DNA of 64,000 nucleotides, from the NCBI RefSeq assembly GCF_001020205.1, contig NZ_CP011663.1, forward strand, positions 1,054,001 to 1,118,000, in the 5' to 3' direction. Under the pieces are notes generated by a model, which did no database searches, had not been told where the DNA came from, and saw nothing but the letters and a program-made list of their open reading frames with translations. This document shows positions 61,318 through 64,000 of this stretch, piece after piece (position 1 is the first letter of the stretch; each line of letters begins with the position of its first letter). Origin of the DNA: Clostridium sporogenes (GTDB lineage Bacteria; Bacillota; Clostridia; Clostridiales; Clostridiaceae). The position numbers were made by a program, and so were the translations under genes.

Positions 61318-61675
61318 GCCCCTTGAGTAAAAACCCAAGGGGCAAAATAATTTGCGGTGCCACCCTTTTTAACAATGTTTATACAAAATTAGAATAGGTA
61401 TCACATATAGAATGAGCTCAAATTTCTATATAAAAAAAGCCCTCACTCCTTGTAGGAGTGAAAGCTTATGTTCACGGTACCATCCTAATTTAACAACGTA
61501 TTAATACTTTGTTATCTCTATTCCCTTTAACGGAGGAAAGTCGGCTTACCCTACTTAATATGTATGTTCAAATAAGCATCTCCGGGATGTCTTTCAATAC
61601 TATTTTTCTCATAGGCTTACACCAACCCTACTCGCTGCGGATACTTAATAATATCTACTCTTCCCATCAAAGATT
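61318..61675 (-). promoter_or_regulatory. T-box leader with two antiterminator/terminator units before aspS
   Basis: Read on the minus strand: a stem I region (from GATGGGAAGAGTAG; distal part GGTTGGTGTAAGCC; candidate specifier GAC in TGAAAGACATCCC), then a T-box AGGATGGTACCGTGAAC (61470-61486) with terminator CACTCCT-ACA-AGGAGTG plus T-run (61432-61466). After about 65 more bases comes a second T-box GGGTGGCACCGCAAA (61352-61368) with terminator GCCCCTTGGGTTTTTACTCA then AGGGGC (61318-61343). Only one stem I is visible. Confidence 0.9.
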
Positions 61676-61684
61676 TTAATTGTT

Positions 61685-61713
61685 ATATTACTCTTTAATA
61701 TTTGTTTTGTCAA
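61685..61713 (-). promoter_or_regulatory. Promoter of the T-box-aspS transcript
   Basis: On the minus strand TTGACA (61713-61708), 17-base spacer and TAATAT (61690-61685) lie just before the T-box stem I. Confidence 0.8.
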
Positions 61714-61744
61714 TAGAAGTTATTCATAATATTAATTAATTTCA

Positions 61745-61792
61745 TTGACAAACAAGTATAAATAATTATAAAATAACATTAAACAGTGTTTA
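61745..61792 (+). promoter_or_regulatory. Promoter and palindromic operator of the flavodoxin-like operon
   Basis: TTGACA (61745-61750), 16-base spacer and TATAAA (61767-61772), followed over the start site by the palindrome TAAACA-G-TGTTTA (61780-61792). The TetR-family gene at 63371 is a candidate binder. Confidence 0.65.
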
Positions 61793-61837
61793 ATAACATT
61801 ACATCGTTTAATTATATTTGTAAATGAGAGGTGGAAA

Positions 61838-62395
61838 ATGAAAAAAGGCTTTAAAATTATGAAAAGAGTTTTTCTTAGCTTTATAATGCTGTTAATTTCA
61901 GTAATGTTATTATTTTCTTGGTTTGTAAAAGGAAATAGTAAGGATTATGGTGAGAATTCTAAAGTATTGAAATCAGATAAGATAAGTAATAAAAAGGCTT
62001 TAGTAGTATATCAGCCATCTAAAAGTAAGTTAACTAAAAAAATTGCGGAACAAATTGCCCAGGGAATAAAAGATGAAGGCTATGAGGTTACTATTAATTA
62101 TCCCGGAAAGCATATGACAGGGAATATTTCAAAATATTCTATTATAGTTTTTGGATCCCCAGTTTATGTTGGAGAAACATCATCTACTTTAGCTGATTAT
62201 ATGAAATCTATAAAAGATTTTTCTAATAAAAAAATACTTTTATTTGTTACTGGCGCTCAGCTAGAAAATAATGAATTGGGCAAAATGGAAAAAAATCTTG
62301 GAAAGATAAGAGACACAGAAAAAGTAGGGTTTAAGAACGGAATGGATGATGAAAGTAAAGCTTATGAAACAGGAAAGAGAATTGCAGGAGAATAG
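61838..62395 (+). CDS. Membrane-anchored flavodoxin-like protein
   Basis: This 185-residue protein has an N-terminal membrane segment (about residues 8-29), then a flavodoxin fold (about 45-185): first strand KALVVYQPSKSKLTKKIAEQ, where flavodoxins bind the FMN phosphate (usual TxTGNT, here QPSKSKLT), IIVFGSPVYVGETSS (the 90s loop, about 108) and LLFVTGAQ. It belongs to the flavodoxin_5/NAD(P)H-oxidoreductase-like group. AGAGGTGG precedes the ATG. It is followed after 3 bases by the CDP-alcohol phosphotransferase gene. Confidence 0.85.
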   Translation: MKKGFKIMKRVFLSFIMLLISVMLLFSWFVKGNSKDYGENSKVLKSDKISNKKALVVYQPSKSKLTKKIAEQIAQGIKDEGYEVTINYPGKHMTGNISKYSIIVFGSPVYVGETSSTLADYMKSIKDFSNKKILLFVTGAQLENNELGKMEKNLGKIRDTEKVGFKNGMDDESKAYETGKRIAGE

Positions 62396-62398
62396 ATT

Positions 62399-62962
62399 AT
62401 GAGGACACCAAGATGCATACCTAATGTTTTAACTGGATTACGTATGGTATTAACCTTTATCTATTTATTGTTTTTGGAGAATTTAAATCTTTATAGTAAC
62501 AATAAATTATATTTTGCATCTGCTGGAATAGTATTTTTTTTAATATGTGTAACAGATTTTATAGATGGAAAAATTGCAAGAAAAATAAAAGCGGAATCTC
62601 TTTTAGGAAGTTTTTTAGATGTAACTGCAGATTTTATTTTTATCATATCTTCACTAGCTCTTTTAAATCTTAATAATAGGATTCCAATATGGTTTACAGT
62701 ACTTACGCTAATTAAGTTTATAGAGTTTTTTATTACATCTTACATTATTAAAAAGTATTATAATGTTTCTAATAATTTCTTTCAATTTGATTATTTTGGT
62801 CGTATTGCTGCAATGAACTTTTTTTTAATACCTGGAATGGTTTTATTGACTTATATAGGATTGAATATTATCTATATAAATATGTTTATATGGATAACTT
62901 TAATATTGGTTATTATATCCTTTTCTGTAAGATGTGCAAAAGTTATAAAGTGCTTAAGTTAA
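62399..62962 (+). CDS. CDP-alcohol phosphatidyltransferase
   Basis: This 187-residue membrane enzyme has the full family signature: in TDFIDGKIARKIKAE (about residues 56-70), continued by SLLGSFLDVTADF, the pattern D-x2-D-G-x2-A-R-x8-G-x3-D-x3-D is complete. It has about five to six membrane helices. Such enzymes make phosphatidylglycerol phosphate, cardiolipin or related phospholipids; the alcohol cannot be read. AGGAG within the end of the flavodoxin-like gene serves its start, so the two are translationally linked. Confidence 0.93.
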   Translation: MRTPRCIPNVLTGLRMVLTFIYLLFLENLNLYSNNKLYFASAGIVFFLICVTDFIDGKIARKIKAESLLGSFLDVTADFIFIISSLALLNLNNRIPIWFTVLTLIKFIEFFITSYIIKKYYNVSNNFFQFDYFGRIAAMNFFLIPGMVLLTYIGLNIIYINMFIWITLILVIISFSVRCAKVIKCLS

Positions 62963-63060
62963 TAAAAAGTAATATCTTCTAGTGCACTAAATAGTTTCTT
63001 GTATTAGTTGTAAAGTATTTAAGTTATCCAGGTGCGTAGCAGTGATTAGATTCTACTTTA

Positions 63061-63180
63061 ATGGAAAAGCAGATATCCTAAATCTTAAGTATATAATTTA
63101 TATCCTAAGCAGATAACTCAAATCTTAAGCAGAGAACCTAAATCTTAAGCAGAGAATCCAAATCTTAAGCAGAAAATCCA
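63061..63180. repeat. Tandem array of 20-base units
   Basis: About six units with exact 20-base period; the last three are AATCTTAAGCAGAGAACCTA, AATCTTAAGCAGAGAATCCA and AATCTTAAGCAGAAAATCCA, and earlier ones are degraded. It lies 100 bases past the CDP-alcohol phosphotransferase gene. Confidence 0.9.
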
Positions 63181-63187
63181 AATCTAT

Positions 63188-63280
63188 GATTTGGAGTGAG
63201 TCGCTTACACAGAGTGCTGATTTGGAGTGAGTCACTTACACAGAGAGAATATTGGGTGTGAGATGCTTAATAGAATATTA
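63188..63280. repeat. Tandem array of 31-base units
   Basis: Two near-identical units (GATTTGGAGTGAGTC.CTTA then CACAGAG) start at 63188 and 63219, and a weaker third follows at 63250. The GATTTGG start is complementary to CCAAATC at the end of the 20-base array, so the two arrays could pair. The array ends about 90 bases before the TetR gene. Confidence 0.8.
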
Positions 63281-63370
63281 ATTTGGTGTAGGTAAATGAA
63301 TTACATGAGCAGAACTGAAGGATTGAAAATGATAACAGCGAGATAAATAACTATAATGAAGGAGGAGTTT

Positions 63371-63985
63371 ATGGGTATTACAGAAAGAAGAAAATTAGAA
63401 AAAGAAATCATAAGAAAAAAAATAATTGATACTGCCAGTGAAATATTAGTTGAAGAAGGGTACGAAAATTTATCAATTAGAAAGATAGCAAATAAAATAG
63501 AGTATTCTCCAGGTATTATTTATCATTATTTTAAAGATAAATCTGAAATAGTAACTTTTGTTGTACAGCAGGGTTATGGCAGGATATTAAAAAGTATAAA
63601 TGAAGTTCCAGTAGATACTGAAAATCCAGAAAAGACCATAGAGCAGGGATTAAGAAAATATATTGAACTTATGTTACAGTATCCAGAGCAATTTAGAACA
63701 GTTTTAATGAATGATATTAAATCTATACAAGAAAAAGTAAATATGCTTCATGAAGGTGTTTCAAAGGATAGAAAGAGCATACAACAGCTTTGTAGATTAG
63801 TAGAGCTAGGGATTGAAAAAGGCAAGTTTAGAGATATGGATATAGAGCTTACTGCACAAATAATATGGACTTCAACTCATGGACTTTTGTCTAGATTGAT
63901 ATTAGAAAAAAATATATCAAAGCAGCAAAGGGAGAGACTTATAGATCATCATTTTCAGATTCTTATAAGTGGATTGTTAAAATAA
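63371..63985 (+). CDS. TetR-family transcriptional regulator
   Basis: This 204-residue regulator starts at 63371 (GGAGGAG upstream); the frame opens earlier at 63356. The N-terminal helix-turn-helix (about residues 15-60) has IIDTASEILVEEGYENLSIR, then KIANKIEYSPGIIYHYFKDK. The C-terminal ligand/dimer domain (about 70-204) has helices with EQFRTVLMNDIKSIQEKV and AQIIWTSTHGLLSRLIL, like AcrR-type regulators of the WHG group. The ribosome-binding site of a further gene follows its stop (AAAGGGGGGAATAAG), so it probably heads an operon continuing out of the window. Confidence 0.93.
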   Translation: MGITERRKLEKEIIRKKIIDTASEILVEEGYENLSIRKIANKIEYSPGIIYHYFKDKSEIVTFVVQQGYGRILKSINEVPVDTENPEKTIEQGLRKYIELMLQYPEQFRTVLMNDIKSIQEKVNMLHEGVSKDRKSIQQLCRLVELGIEKGKFRDMDIELTAQIIWTSTHGLLSRLILEKNISKQQRERLIDHHFQILISGLLK

Positions 63986-64000
63986 AGGGGGGAATAAGAA

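Noticed and set aside
1..64000. CRISPR arrays, tRNA and rRNA genes, prophage or intact transposase genes
   Set aside because: The only regular repeats are the 20-base and 31-base arrays at 63061-63280, which have no spacers. I saw no tRNA cloverleaf, rRNA or transposase motifs on reading both strands; short tRNAs could still be missed by eye.

Overview
The window is very AT-rich DNA with strong GGAGG ribosome-binding sites, frequent TTG/GTG starts, clostridial-type regulators (LytTR/Agr, T-box) and anaerobe metabolism. This fits Clostridium sensu stricto of the C. botulinum/C. sporogenes type; species is not determinable by reading alone. No rRNA, tRNA, CRISPR array, intact IS transposase or phage genes were seen.

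Layout. 0-8.1 kb: an exported propeller-like protein, a CPBP protease, a three-gene ABC exporter and an OmpR-type two-component system, as in antimicrobial-peptide sensing/resistance loci. 8.6-11.5 kb: an iron-complex/cobalamin-type ABC importer on the minus strand; a decayed copy of its binding-protein gene lies at 2.4 kb. 12.1-16.5 kb: glycerol/dihydroxyacetone genes (dhaD-dhaK) with a PocR-AraC regulator. 16.8-24.4 kb: accessory genes (several acetyltransferases, DUF1349, DUF3788, aldo-keto reductase, TfoX-N, PadR-DUF2812). 25-31.5 kb: adenosine deaminase and two tandem YhgE/Pip proteins. 32.5-42.7 kb: RecQ, rubrerythrin, chemoreceptor, hydrolase, phosphodiesterase, single receiver protein and a large WG-repeat protein.

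43.3-52.4 kb is the most unusual part. An Agr quorum-sensing system is split into agrA-agrC on the left and agrD-agrB on the right. Between them sits a ribosomal-peptide (RiPP) cluster: radical SAM enzyme, GNAT-like protein, PqqD/RRE-like protein, a 58-residue cysteine-free precursor not previously listed as a gene, an ABC exporter and a small membrane protein. The promoters of the RiPP operon and of agrDB are near-identical 101-bp direct repeats, each with two LytTR-type sites 22 bp apart. This strongly suggests a quorum-controlled radical SAM peptide system.

53-64 kb: two MarR-cyclase modules sharing one operator type, an aminotransferase, a MerR/BmrR regulator split by a frameshift, a B3/B4 protein, an archaeal-type AspRS behind a T-box leader with two terminator/antiterminator units, and a flavodoxin-like/CDP-alcohol phosphotransferase pair with a TetR regulator preceded by short tandem arrays.

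Intergenic DNA carries at least four dispersed repeat families. A and B are very long hairpins concentrated at three convergent gene junctions, C is a structured element of about 140 bp, and D is MITE-like. There are also several gene fossils (siderophore-binding protein, GNAT, DUF4184, MerR, AspRS tail).
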